NCBI GenBank assembly: GCA_024689605.1
Contig: JAILDD010000170.1
Coordinates: 1 to 64,000 of the forward strand
From: Lachnospiraceae bacterium
Lineage (GTDB): Bacteria; Bacillota_A; Clostridia; Lachnospirales; Lachnospiraceae
Reading direction: 5' to 3'
Length of the DNA: 64,000 nt
Shown piece by piece: positions 26,672-34,995 of the stretch. Position numbers and translations under genes: made by a program. Below the pieces are notes generated by a model. The model saw only the letters and a program-made list of their open reading frames with translations, was not told where the DNA came from and ran no database searches. Positions within the stretch are counted from its first letter, which is position 1, and each line of letters begins with the position of its first letter.

Positions 26672-26980
26672 TCAGGCTTCATCCAGTCTCATCTGGAAAG
26701 GAAAGCCTGCTGACCTGGCCTTCTCTATAGCCAGCCGCCTCTTGGTTGCTGCTATATCGTAGGTATACTTTCCCACCACTGCTTCTCCCTCATGGTGCAC
26801 CTTGAGCATCAGTGCAACTGCGGTTTCCGAATCCTTGTTGAAAATTTCCTTAAGCACTTCCACTACAAAATCCATGGTCGTAATATCGTCATTGAGCATG
26901 ACCACATTGTACATGGAGGGTTCTTTTAATTTAACCTTAACCTCTGCCTGTCTGCTTTTTTGTCTTTTAGACTCTGCCAT
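26672..26980 (-). CDS. clpS: ClpS adaptor
   Basis: Adaptor that delivers N-degron substrates to ClpA. The 102-aa protein has a basic N-terminal extension and the ClpS core: MYNVVMLNDDITTMDFVV, with the conserved ND that contacts the substrate N-terminus, MLKVHHEGEAVVGKYTYDIA and the C-terminal GFPFQM. It is directly upstream of clpA, the common arrangement. No aminoacyl-tRNA protein transferase gene is in the window. Confidence 0.95.
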   Translation of the reverse strand: MAESKRQKSRQAEVKVKLKEPSMYNVVMLNDDITTMDFVVEVLKEIFNKDSETAVALMLKVHHEGEAVVGKYTYDIAATKRRLAIEKARSAGFPFQMRLDEA

Positions 26981-27015
26981 CTGTACTGTATCCTTTATTT
27001 AACCGCACTGTCCTG

Positions 27016-27045
27016 TGAAAAAAAGGGGACTGCACTGCAGCCCCC
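27016..27045 (-). terminator. Intrinsic terminator of small membrane protein gene
   Basis: On the minus strand a GGGG-CTGC / GCAGT-CCCC stem (one bulge, 3-nt loop) is followed by eight T residues. It lies about 25 nt after the stop of the 84-aa gene and before clpS. Confidence 0.85.
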
Positions 27046-27068
27046 TTCACGATACTTTATTTCACCGC

Positions 27069-27323
27069 TTACTCTGCTGAATCATCATCATCCACCACAG
27101 AGGCTATGGAGCTTACAAATGTCGAAACCACCGACAATACGACTGCCAGTATAACTATGAGCACACCACCCATTATAAGAAGAAGCATTATTGTCTGTTC
27201 CTCGCCCTGGGCTGATGCATCTTCTGCCGCTGCCATCACCGGCATCGCTGTTATAAATCCTGACATTACAGCTGCCATCATCATCATTATGGTATTCTTA
27301 ATCTTTTTCTTTATTTCGAACAT
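27069..27323 (-). CDS. Small two-segment membrane protein
   Basis: 84 aa, not recognised. A basic start (MFEIKKKIKN) is followed by a hydrophobic segment (about 11-31) ending VMAAAEDASA, which could be a signal peptide with an AxA cleavage site. A second, long hydrophobic segment follows (about 41-66, IMLLLIMGGVLIVILAVVLS), then an acidic tail (VVDDDDSAE). GGGAG lies 8 nt before the ATG at 27323, preferred over in-frame starts at 27329 and 27368. The gene has its own strong terminator, so it is probably a separate unit. It may be a small exported, membrane-anchored peptide. Confidence 0.65.
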   Translation of the reverse strand: MFEIKKKIKNTIMMMMAAVMSGFITAMPVMAAAEDASAQGEEQTIMLLLIMGGVLIVILAVVLSVVSTFVSSIASVVDDDDSAE

Positions 27324-27437
27324 TGTCATTACTCCCGTATGATCTGTCGCTTTTTGGTGACCACTCACCTCATGACCCTGTTATTCTACCACAGTTTTGT
27401 TTTTTTTTATAGCCAAATTTCCGTCCTGCAGATTCAG

Positions 27438-28382
27438 TCACAGGTTAAGTCCCTTTGCCGGATCTGCCCCCATGGAAATATTCATGCACTCTATAGCTGC
27501 ACCTGATGCACCCTTCCCCAGGTTGTCGAACCGGGATCCGATCATCAGCCTGTCTGAATTACCGCAGACAAATATCTCCATGCCGTCCCAGCCTGCGCAG
27601 GCATCGGAAAAAAGTGCTCCGCCCGCATCCACATCTGCACCAAAAGGCATAACCTTTATGAATTTCTTTCCGTCATAAAACTCTGCAAAATAGTCCCTGA
27701 GGGCCGACGGTGTCATACGTTTTTCCATCAGATCCCCGAATATGGGAAACTGCACTATCATTCCGCTGTGATAGTTTGTGGTAAAAGGCGAAAAAACCGG
27801 TTCCTTATTCAGGCCGGTGATTGCCTTCATCTCCCTGAGATGCTTGTGCGACTGCCCCCAGGCGTACATCCGTGCAGAATCATACTTCGCCTCACGGCCT
27901 TCCTCCTCATATGCGGCGATCAGCTTCTTTCCGCCTCCGCTGTAGCCTGATGCGGCAAATATCGCAGCCGGATAGTCAGCAGATATAAGGCCGCCCTTTA
28001 CAAGGGGATATGCCAGTGCAATAAATCCCGATGCATAACATCCGGGCACAGCTATCCTTTTGCTTGTTTTTATCTTTTCTTCAAATTCATCGGAAAGCTC
28101 CGGAAAACCGTATGCCCAGTCGGGGTCTGTGCGGTGTGCCGTAGAAGTATCTATTATTACCGTATTTTCATTTTCAACAAAACTTACGGCCTCTCTTGCC
28201 GCATCATCAGGAAGGCAGAGGAAGGTTATATCAGACTCGTTTATGTACTTCTTTATTTCCTCCGGGTCCTTTCGCTTTGCTTCATCAATATGCATCAGCT
28301 CGATATCATCCCTTGATTCGAACCTTTCATTTATGCGGAGTCCCGTAGTACCTGCACTGCCGTCAATAAATACTTTTTTCAT
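27438..28382 (-). CDS. argC: N-acetyl-gamma-glutamyl-phosphate reductase
   Basis: NADPH-dependent arginine-pathway enzyme. The start at 28382 is set by AAGGAG 9 nt upstream; the frame is open further to 28463 but without support. The 314-aa protein is the short type: VFIDGSAGTTGLRINERF at the N-terminus, IDTSTAHRTDPDWAYGFPEL, the catalytic Cys C115 in AVPGCYASGF, and GYSGGGKKLI. No other arginine genes are nearby, so it is isolated here. An inverted repeat separates it from the upstream exporter gene. Confidence 0.93.
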   Translation of the reverse strand: MKKVFIDGSAGTTGLRINERFESRDDIELMHIDEAKRKDPEEIKKYINESDITFLCLPDDAAREAVSFVENENTVIIDTSTAHRTDPDWAYGFPELSDEFEEKIKTSKRIAVPGCYASGFIALAYPLVKGGLISADYPAAIFAASGYSGGGKKLIAAYEEEGREAKYDSARMYAWGQSHKHLREMKAITGLNKEPVFSPFTTNYHSGMIVQFPIFGDLMEKRMTPSALRDYFAEFYDGKKFIKVMPFGADVDAGGALFSDACAGWDGMEIFVCGNSDRLMIGSRFDNLGKGASGAAIECMNISMGADPAKGLNL

Positions 28383-28415
28383 AATTCCGTTCTCCTTTTT
28401 CAATATGTCCCTAAG

Positions 28416-28440
28416 GCGTGAAGCGCCTGCCGCTTCACGC
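28416..28440. repeat. Perfect 10-bp hairpin at exporter stop codon
   Basis: Arms gcgtgaagcg (28416-28425) and cgcttcacgc (28431-28440) around a 5-nt loop. On the minus strand the first arm includes the stop codon of the 671-aa exporter gene. No T-tract follows before argC. Confidence 0.65.
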
Positions 28441-30450
28441 TCCTGCAGCCTCACTCTTTGCACCTGTATAAAGTGTGTAATACCTGCCTTTTTCCTTTAT
28501 CAGCTCGTCATGGGTTCCTCTTTCTATGATACGCCCTCCGTCAAGCACCATTATACAGTCAGAATTTCTTACAGTGGAAAGCCTGTGGGCAATGACGAAT
28601 GTTGTCCTGCCCTTCATCAGTCCGTCCATACCGGCCTGTACCAGCTTTTCGGTACGGGTATCAATGGAACTGGTAGCTTCATCCAGTATCAGCACAGGCG
28701 GATCAGCAATGGCAGTACGTGCTATGGCTATCAGCTGCCTCTGACCCTGGCTTAAGCTGCCGCCGTCGCTCTTTATAACTGTGTCATACCCGTCAGGCAA
28801 TCTTCTTATGAATCCATCCGCATTGGCCAGCCTTGCCGCTGCCTCCACCTCCGCATCCGTTGCATCCAGCTTGCCGTAACGGATATTTTCCCTTATGGTA
28901 CCACTGAAAAGATGAACATCCTGAAGAACGATCCCTAACGAACGTCTCAGATCATCCTTCTTTATCTTGTTGATATTTATCCCGTCGTACCTGATCTTTC
29001 CGTCCTGAATATCATAGAACCGGTTCAAAAGGTTTGTTATGGTAGTCTTGCCTGCTCCGGTAGTACCTACAAGTGCGATCTTCTGACCGGGCTTTGCATA
29101 AAGCTTTATGTCATGAAGCACGGTCTTTTCCGGAACGTATCCGAAATCCACTCCGTCAAATACCACATCCCCCGTAAGTTTTACATATGAAGTGGTACCT
29201 TCCGCCTTATGGAAATGCTTCCAGGCCCATATGCCTGTTTTTTCTTCTGTCTCAAGCCACTCGCCCTCCGATGCGATCAGAGGTGCTGCATGTTCATCGT
29301 TTCGTTTCGTGCAGGTTGCCTCACCCTTAAATTCCGGATTTCTCATTACATTTACCAGAGTAACATAACCCTCGTCAGGCTCAGGGACTTCATCCAGAAC
29401 CTTAAATATCCTTTCAGCACCTGCCAGTCCCATCACTATTGCATTGAACTGCTGGCTGATCTGATTGATAGGCATATTTATGCTCTTGTTGAAAGTGAGA
29501 AAGCTTGCAAGATCTCCCACTGTCAGAGCAAGTATGCCGGTTCCGCCATTAAATACAAGTATGCCGCCCACTATGGCGCAGAGCACATAGCTTAGGTTTC
29601 CCAGCTGGGCATTTATCGGTCCCAGGACGTTCACATACTGGTTGGCTTTTTTGGCACTTCCGTAAAGTGAATCATTAAGTTCATTGAACTTATCAATATT
29701 TATCTGCTCGCGGTTAAATACCTTTACTACCTTCTGGCCTTCCACCATTTCTTCAATAAAGCCGTTAAGGCTTCCCAGCTGTTTCTGCTGCTCTATGAAA
29801 TAACGGCTGCTGCCGCCGGCAACCTTACCGGTGATAAAAATCTGCAGTCCCACCATCAGAAGTGACACTCCCGTAAGTATAGGGCTTAGTATTATCATGC
29901 TTATCAGGGTGCTTACAATGGTAATTCCCGAGTTCAGAAGCTGGGGCATGCTCTGGCTTATCATCTGCCTCAGCGTATCAATATCATTTGTATACACAGA
30001 CATAATGTCCCCGTGGGAATGGGTATCAAAGTACGATATTGGAAGCTTTTCCATTTTTTCGAAAAGCTCTATCCTCAGGTTTTTGAGAGTTCCCTGGGAT
30101 ACATAAACCATTATCTTGCTCTGTATGTATACCGCTGTTATCCCGACAGCATACACTATGGCAATTGACAGTATCTCGCGCCTGAGCACGGAAAAATCCG
30201 GATTCTCAGCACCGATAAGCGGCGTGATAAAATCATCAATAAGAGACTGCAGAAAGAAAATACCCCTTATGGAACACATTATGGAGATGATTATGCAGAC
30301 CACCGCCACAATAACATGAAACGCATAACCGGAAAAAACCCTTGCCATTACCCGCAAAAAAATCTTACCGGGATTTTTAAGCTTCGGCTTAGGGCCCATA
30401 TTACGCTGCCTGCCGCCCATTTTTATTTCTTTAACTTTTTCTTCAGCCAT
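28435..30450 (-). CDS. ABC exporter subunit with consensus catalytic site (pair 2)
   Basis: 671-aa half-transporter: N-terminal basic tail (1-35), six membrane segments (about 40-345) and an ATPase domain with Walker A GTTGAGKTT, signature SLSQGQRQL, Walker B VLILDEATSSID with catalytic Glu and switch VIAHRLSTV. An insertion of about 70 residues (from about residue 365; MRNPEFKGEATCTKRNDEH to KAEGTTSYVKLTG) separates the membrane and ATPase domains, making it longer than the pair 1 partner. It follows its degenerate partner by 2 bp. Like pair 1 it has the LSQGQ signature, as expected when this signature faces the degenerate site. Substrate unknown. Confidence 0.88.
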   Translation of the reverse strand: MAEEKVKEIKMGGRQRNMGPKPKLKNPGKIFLRVMARVFSGYAFHVIVAVVCIIISIMCSIRGIFFLQSLIDDFITPLIGAENPDFSVLRREILSIAIVYAVGITAVYIQSKIMVYVSQGTLKNLRIELFEKMEKLPISYFDTHSHGDIMSVYTNDIDTLRQMISQSMPQLLNSGITIVSTLISMIILSPILTGVSLLMVGLQIFITGKVAGGSSRYFIEQQKQLGSLNGFIEEMVEGQKVVKVFNREQINIDKFNELNDSLYGSAKKANQYVNVLGPINAQLGNLSYVLCAIVGGILVFNGGTGILALTVGDLASFLTFNKSINMPINQISQQFNAIVMGLAGAERIFKVLDEVPEPDEGYVTLVNVMRNPEFKGEATCTKRNDEHAAPLIASEGEWLETEEKTGIWAWKHFHKAEGTTSYVKLTGDVVFDGVDFGYVPEKTVLHDIKLYAKPGQKIALVGTTGAGKTTITNLLNRFYDIQDGKIRYDGININKIKKDDLRRSLGIVLQDVHLFSGTIRENIRYGKLDATDAEVEAAARLANADGFIRRLPDGYDTVIKSDGGSLSQGQRQLIAIARTAIADPPVLILDEATSSIDTRTEKLVQAGMDGLMKGRTTFVIAHRLSTVRNSDCIMVLDGGRIIERGTHDELIKEKGRYYTLYTGAKSEAAGA

Positions 30451-30452
30451 CT

Positions 30453-32201
30453 TCAGTCACCCTTCTCGTCAAAGTCGCCATTGCCGCCGGTCTGGGATTC
30501 ATATACTTCCCTGTATATCATATTGCTCTCCAAGAGTTCTTCATGGGTTCCGAATCCGCTTATCCGTCCCTCGTCCATAACGATTATCCTGTCGGCATCC
30601 ATGACACTGGATATCCTCTGGGCGATGATGATCTTGGTAGTTCCAGGGATTTCTTCCCTGAAGGCCTTTCTTATCTTCGCATCAGTAGCCGTGTCCACAG
30701 CGGATGTGGAATCATCCAGTATCAGTATCTTAGGTTTCTTAAGAAGAGCCCTGGCTATACAGAGCCTCTGCTTCTGTCCCCCTGAGACATTCGTCCCGCC
30801 CTGTTCTATCCTGGTCTCATATTTATCCGGAAAACGCTCTATAAATTCATCCGCACAGGCCAGCCTGCATGCTCGCCTGCAGTCTTCCTCTGAAGCATCA
30901 GGATCCCCCCATCTGAGATTATCCAGTATGGTTCCGGAAAAGATCACATTCTTCTGAAGCACTACAGATACCTGATCCCTGAGTGCTGCAACGGAATACT
31001 CTCTTACATCCCTTCCACCTACTTCGACGCTTCCTCCGATAACATCATAAAGCCTGCTTATAAGCGATACCAGCGAGGACTTTGCCGAACCGGTGGCACC
31101 TATGACGCCTACCACTTCACCGCTCTTTATTGACAGCGTTATGTCTTTAAGCACGGGTATTCCGCTTCCGCCCCTGTCATATGAAAAATCCACACCATTG
31201 AATTCTATGCTGCCGTCAGAAACTTCCATTACAGGTTCTGCCGGATCCTTGATATCAGACTCTTCATCAAGGACTTCCACGATACGTTCCACGCTGGCTG
31301 TTGACATGGATACCATTACAAAAATAATGGACATCAGCATAAGGCTCATAAGTATATTCATACAGTATGCAAGAAGGCTCATAAGCTCACCTGTCTGGAG
31401 CTGTTCCGTCACGATCAGGTGCGCACCCATCCAGCTGATGGCCAGGATGCAGGAATACACAGTAAACTGCATTAGCGGAGCATTTATTACCACCTTACTC
31501 TCAGCCTTTACAAAAAGCCTGTAAATATTCTCCGCCGCTTTTCTCAGCCGGTCAGTTTCATATTCCTCCCTTACATTTGCCTTTACCACACGTATAGCAC
31601 TGACATTTTCCTGAACTGCCGCATTCAGATCATCATATTTCCTAAACACTTCCTTGAAACATTTCATGGCAGCCCGGACAAGGAATATAAGCACAACGCT
31701 GAGCAGGCACACTGCGATAAGATATACGCAGGCAATCTCCGGCTTTATAAGAAAAGCCGCAATCATGGCAAATATAAGTGAAAAAGGTGCCCTGAAGCAC
31801 ATCCTGAGCACCATCTGGTATGCATTCTGGACATTGGTAACATCCGTTGTAAGCCTGGTCACCAGGCCGGCTGTTGAAAACTTATCAATGTTCATAAATG
31901 AATATGTCTGTATCTTCTCAAACATGGCCTTTCTGAGATTCCTGGCCAGTCCGGTGGATGCTTTTGCACCATATATGCCGCCCATGACCCCTGACAGCCA
32001 TCCCAGAAGCGCAAGGCATACCATTACCGCGCCCATGACATAAATGTGCTGCATATCATTCTTTTTTACGCCATTATCAACTATGGAGCCCATGCACATA
32101 GGGATCAGGACCTCGAATATGACTTCAAAGATCATCCAGACCGGTGTCGCGATGGATGCCGCCTTGTATTCTTTTACATTGCTGAGAAGTTTTTTATACA
32201 T
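30453..32201 (-). CDS. ABC exporter subunit with degenerate catalytic site (pair 2)
   Basis: 582-aa half-transporter with six membrane segments and an ATPase domain: Walker A GATGSAKSSL (Ala replaces the usual Gly before Lys-Ser), signature VSGGQKQRL, Walker B ILILDDSTSAVD (Asp instead of the catalytic Glu) and IIAQRISSV (Gln instead of switch His). These changes define the degenerate half of the heterodimer with the 671-aa gene 2 bp downstream. The region upstream (32202-32300) is about 100 bp with a weak TAGAAT box and no other recognisable feature. GGAGG precedes the ATG. Confidence 0.88.
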   Translation of the reverse strand: MYKKLLSNVKEYKAASIATPVWMIFEVIFEVLIPMCMGSIVDNGVKKNDMQHIYVMGAVMVCLALLGWLSGVMGGIYGAKASTGLARNLRKAMFEKIQTYSFMNIDKFSTAGLVTRLTTDVTNVQNAYQMVLRMCFRAPFSLIFAMIAAFLIKPEIACVYLIAVCLLSVVLIFLVRAAMKCFKEVFRKYDDLNAAVQENVSAIRVVKANVREEYETDRLRKAAENIYRLFVKAESKVVINAPLMQFTVYSCILAISWMGAHLIVTEQLQTGELMSLLAYCMNILMSLMLMSIIFVMVSMSTASVERIVEVLDEESDIKDPAEPVMEVSDGSIEFNGVDFSYDRGGSGIPVLKDITLSIKSGEVVGVIGATGSAKSSLVSLISRLYDVIGGSVEVGGRDVREYSVAALRDQVSVVLQKNVIFSGTILDNLRWGDPDASEEDCRRACRLACADEFIERFPDKYETRIEQGGTNVSGGQKQRLCIARALLKKPKILILDDSTSAVDTATDAKIRKAFREEIPGTTKIIIAQRISSVMDADRIIVMDEGRISGFGTHEELLESNMIYREVYESQTGGNGDFDEKGD

Positions 32202-32300
32202 TCAGTAAACCTCCGCCCGATCAGTTACTAAAATCCGTACCATTCTATCATAGTCTGACAGCATCCGCTACTTTTACGTCGCTAAACAGCAGCCATCCAG

Positions 32301-33398
32301 CTACAGTATTTTTTTAATAACAGGTATCATACGCAGCAGAAGCGCTGCAATAAAAGACAGTATCACAAGCAGTACCAGCATGACAGGGAGGCCGGTCCAT
32401 ACGCTGCCCACAGCTGACATAAAGCCGGTTTTTGCTATTATGTCCAGAATGAACGGGTGTATAAGATATACACCAAGAGTAGCGGAAGATAAGGCTTTCG
32501 GCAGTGATACTGCAAATCCGGATGTTTTTTTTCCGGCTCCTGCAAATCTCTTCAACGTAAGAAACACCGCCACAGACAGCAGCAGGTTGTGAATGGAGAA
32601 AGGTGTTGAAAAGAGCTCGCATACCACTCCGTCCGCAGCACTCCTGCGTCCCCCTTCCACACAAGCTATGATAAACGTCGCAATGGCCAAAAACCATCCT
32701 ATGGATATAAACACATTGCTTTTTTCTTTTTCATCATGGGCCGTAAAATAATATCCCAGAATAAAATATCCAAGATATCCGGCAAAATAAGATAGATCAA
32801 ATATCCTGTAAAAATCTTCCAGAAGATACCTGAATGGGAACTCAAAAAGAAAAAGTGTAGGAAGGACTATCGATACCGATACAAAAACCAGCAGGTATAA
32901 AAGACAGTTTTCCCGTTTTTCGCATCCTTTTTTTATAATGGGAACAAGGAGATATATTATTGCAAGCATGGGCAGGAACCACAGGTGATAATGCCCCGGC
33001 TTCCTGAAAAGTTCCAGAAAAAAATCTTCTTTCCAGTTTACTGCCACACCCGCTGACTTAAAAGTCCACATATCGAACAGACGGTACATAACCTTCCACA
33101 GCACCCACAGCCCCATCAGACGAAAACTCTTATACAAACAACGCTTTACATCTGTTTTGTATTCCGGAGAGAGGACAAGAGCCCCGGATATCATCACATA
33201 AAGCGACACACCGACAAACGCAAGTATGTTCCCTGAAAGTGCGAAAAATGAACCGGCACTTCCGATACTTTCCCGTTCAAGCCACGTGGCAGAAACATGC
33301 ACCAGAAGAACCAGAACACAGGCGATCACCCGTGCATGATCAAGAAAAAGAATTCTCTTGTTATTAGGAACTGTTTTTTTTAAAGAATTTTCCGGCAT
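32301..33398 (-). CDS. Integral membrane acyltransferase (acyltransferase-3 family)
   Basis: 365-aa polytopic protein with about ten membrane segments. LFLDHARVIACVLVLLVHVS near the N-terminus carries the conserved His of the family (usually R-x10-H), and GVYLIHPFILDII near the end is the other common signature. Relatives O-acetylate cell-wall, capsule or lipid sugars, acting in the membrane. The acceptor here is unknown. It follows pgeF by 3 bp; AAGTGA serves as a weak ribosome binding site. The pairing with a peptidoglycan-editing enzyme hints at cell-wall modification (inference). Confidence 0.82.
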   Translation of the reverse strand: MPENSLKKTVPNNKRILFLDHARVIACVLVLLVHVSATWLERESIGSAGSFFALSGNILAFVGVSLYVMISGALVLSPEYKTDVKRCLYKSFRLMGLWVLWKVMYRLFDMWTFKSAGVAVNWKEDFFLELFRKPGHYHLWFLPMLAIIYLLVPIIKKGCEKRENCLLYLLVFVSVSIVLPTLFLFEFPFRYLLEDFYRIFDLSYFAGYLGYFILGYYFTAHDEKEKSNVFISIGWFLAIATFIIACVEGGRRSAADGVVCELFSTPFSIHNLLLSVAVFLTLKRFAGAGKKTSGFAVSLPKALSSATLGVYLIHPFILDIIAKTGFMSAVGSVWTGLPVMLVLLVILSFIAALLLRMIPVIKKIL

Positions 33399-33401
33399 AG
33401 T

Positions 33402-34322
33402 TCACTTTATCATAAGAAATCCGCAAAGCCCCCCACGCTGCCCTTTTGTATATCTGTGGGAATGCAGCAGCTCAGGATTGCAGCAGGTGCATATATCACT
33501 TAAAAATACATTTTCTTCAGGAACCCCCGCATTAATAAGATTTTCCCTGCAGGCAAGAGAAAGATCAAGGTAATACTTTTCTTCAGTCGCAGCTTCTCGC
33601 AATATCATTTTTTTATCCGCATCGGGATATTTCTTTTTGAACTCATCTGCCACGTCATTCCCGACTTCGTAATGCTCGCCACAGATTCCAGGGCCCACAA
33701 AAGCAATGATATCCTTCGCTTTAGTCCCGAACTCTTCAGACATCATATGTACCGTCGCACCTGCAATATCATTAACAGTACCGCGCCACCCCGAGTGTGC
33801 CAGGCCTATCGCTTTTTTTTCAAGATTAATAAAAAAAACAGGAATGCAGTCAGCAAACCCCGCCACCAGACAGACCCCTGGGGTATCAGTAACAAGGGCA
33901 TCTATATCTGTGTAATCACGATCCCTGGTAACTCCCATTCCTTTATGGTATTCATTCACATGCAGAACATTTGCTGTATGAGTCTGTTTGGCATATACCA
34001 TGGATTCAGGTGCGATTCCCAGTGCATCACCCATGATTCTGAAATTCTCAAGTATATTTTCCGGTGCATCTCCTCTTCCGCATGCAAAGTTCATGCTTGA
34101 AAAGATTCCCTCTGAAACGCCCCCAAGTCTTGTGGAAAAACCATGAACCACAAAATCACAGGTCCCACCCCTACCGGTGAGACCTGCGCCATCAGCTGCA
34201 TAATTTATATCATCCGAAAAAGGAATAAACCTAATGAAGGGTGCCTTACCGGGAACACAAACCAGTTCAGTAGAACGTTCCCGTCCAGCAAGATATTTTA
34301 TTTTTGGAATCTCTGATTTCAA
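33402..34322 (-). CDS. pgeF: Peptidoglycan editing factor PgeF (laccase-domain / YfiH family)
   Basis: Copper- or zinc-dependent family originally called multicopper polyphenol oxidase, shown in other bacteria to remove wrongly incorporated L-serine from peptidoglycan precursors. The 306-aa protein shows YAKQTHTANVLHV, GFADCIPVFF, GLAHSGWRGTVNDI and FVGPGICGEHYEVG, which hold the conserved His and Cys metal ligands. The extra N-terminal 50 residues before the core are polar. It is followed directly by an acyltransferase. The 74-bp upstream gap holds a GC-rich imperfect hairpin but no obvious terminator. Confidence 0.9.
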   Translation of the reverse strand: MKSEIPKIKYLAGRERSTELVCVPGKAPFIRFIPFSDDINYAADGAGLTGRGGTCDFVVHGFSTRLGGVSEGIFSSMNFACGRGDAPENILENFRIMGDALGIAPESMVYAKQTHTANVLHVNEYHKGMGVTRDRDYTDIDALVTDTPGVCLVAGFADCIPVFFINLEKKAIGLAHSGWRGTVNDIAGATVHMMSEEFGTKAKDIIAFVGPGICGEHYEVGNDVADEFKKKYPDADKKMILREAATEEKYYLDLSLACRENLINAGVPEENVFLSDICTCCNPELLHSHRYTKGQRGGLCGFLMIK

Positions 34323-34396
34323 TAAATATCACCCAAAGATCAAAACTCACGCTTCCCTATGCCCGAAGCCGCAAAACTTCCGGGAAAACCAGATAA

Positions 34397-34993
34397 TCAC
34401 TCAAGAGCCTCATTATATATTGCCCTTGCTCCGCCCACATATTTAGGACGTCTTCTTGCTGCAATGACAACAGCCGAGCCAATATTCCTCTTTGTGATCT
34501 TAAGGGGCACCACCACCGGTTTTATGTGCATGCCCACCATAACACCGCCGATATCCATGCCTGCATCGGCTTTCTGCATAAGGCTTTCCACCACTACAGG
34601 AGACTTGCAGTTTTTATAAACTGTTGTACCGAAAGATCCGCCGGCCTTGGGCTGGGGCACAACATTTACTTCTTCAAGTCCAAGTCTGTCTGCCACATCT
34701 TTTTCCATTACAATAGCACGGTTAAGATGCTCACAGCACTGGGCCGCTATTGTAACTCCGTACTTATCAGCTACAGGCTTTATACCCTTATACAAGGCGC
34801 CCGCCACATCCATACTGGAGTGTGTTCCGACACGTTCACCCACGACCTCACTTGATGAACACCCAATCACAATGACGCTTCCCGGCCTGATCCCGGACAT
34901 TTCACAGACCTGGTTCATTACCTCTGCTGCATCCTTTTCTATTGCAGCCAGGTCAACATTCTCATCATTTTCATATGTCATAATTCCGCTCAT
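34397..34993 (-). CDS. YwlG family protein (TIGR01440/DUF436)
   Basis: 198-aa conserved protein of unknown function. IVIGCSSSEVVGERVGTHSS, IAAQCCEHLNRAIV and NVVPQPKAGGSFGTTVY are the family signatures, together with GMDIGGVMVGMHIKPVVVPL. It has conserved Cys and His residues but no assigned reaction. The ATG at 34993 is 2 bp after the rho stop; an upstream TTG (34999) and a downstream ATG (34981, with GAGCGG) are alternatives, so the start is uncertain by a few codons. It is coupled to rho. Confidence 0.85.
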   Translation of the reverse strand: MSGIMTYENDENVDLAAIEKDAAEVMNQVCEMSGIRPGSVIVIGCSSSEVVGERVGTHSSMDVAGALYKGIKPVADKYGVTIAAQCCEHLNRAIVMEKDVADRLGLEEVNVVPQPKAGGSFGTTVYKNCKSPVVVESLMQKADAGMDIGGVMVGMHIKPVVVPLKITKRNIGSAVVIAARRRPKYVGGARAIYNEALE

Positions 34994-34995
34994 TA

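Noticed and set aside
32202..32300. Promoter for exporter pair 2
   Set aside because: A TAGAAT box is present at a suitable place, but no -35 or extended -10 supports it; left out as a feature.
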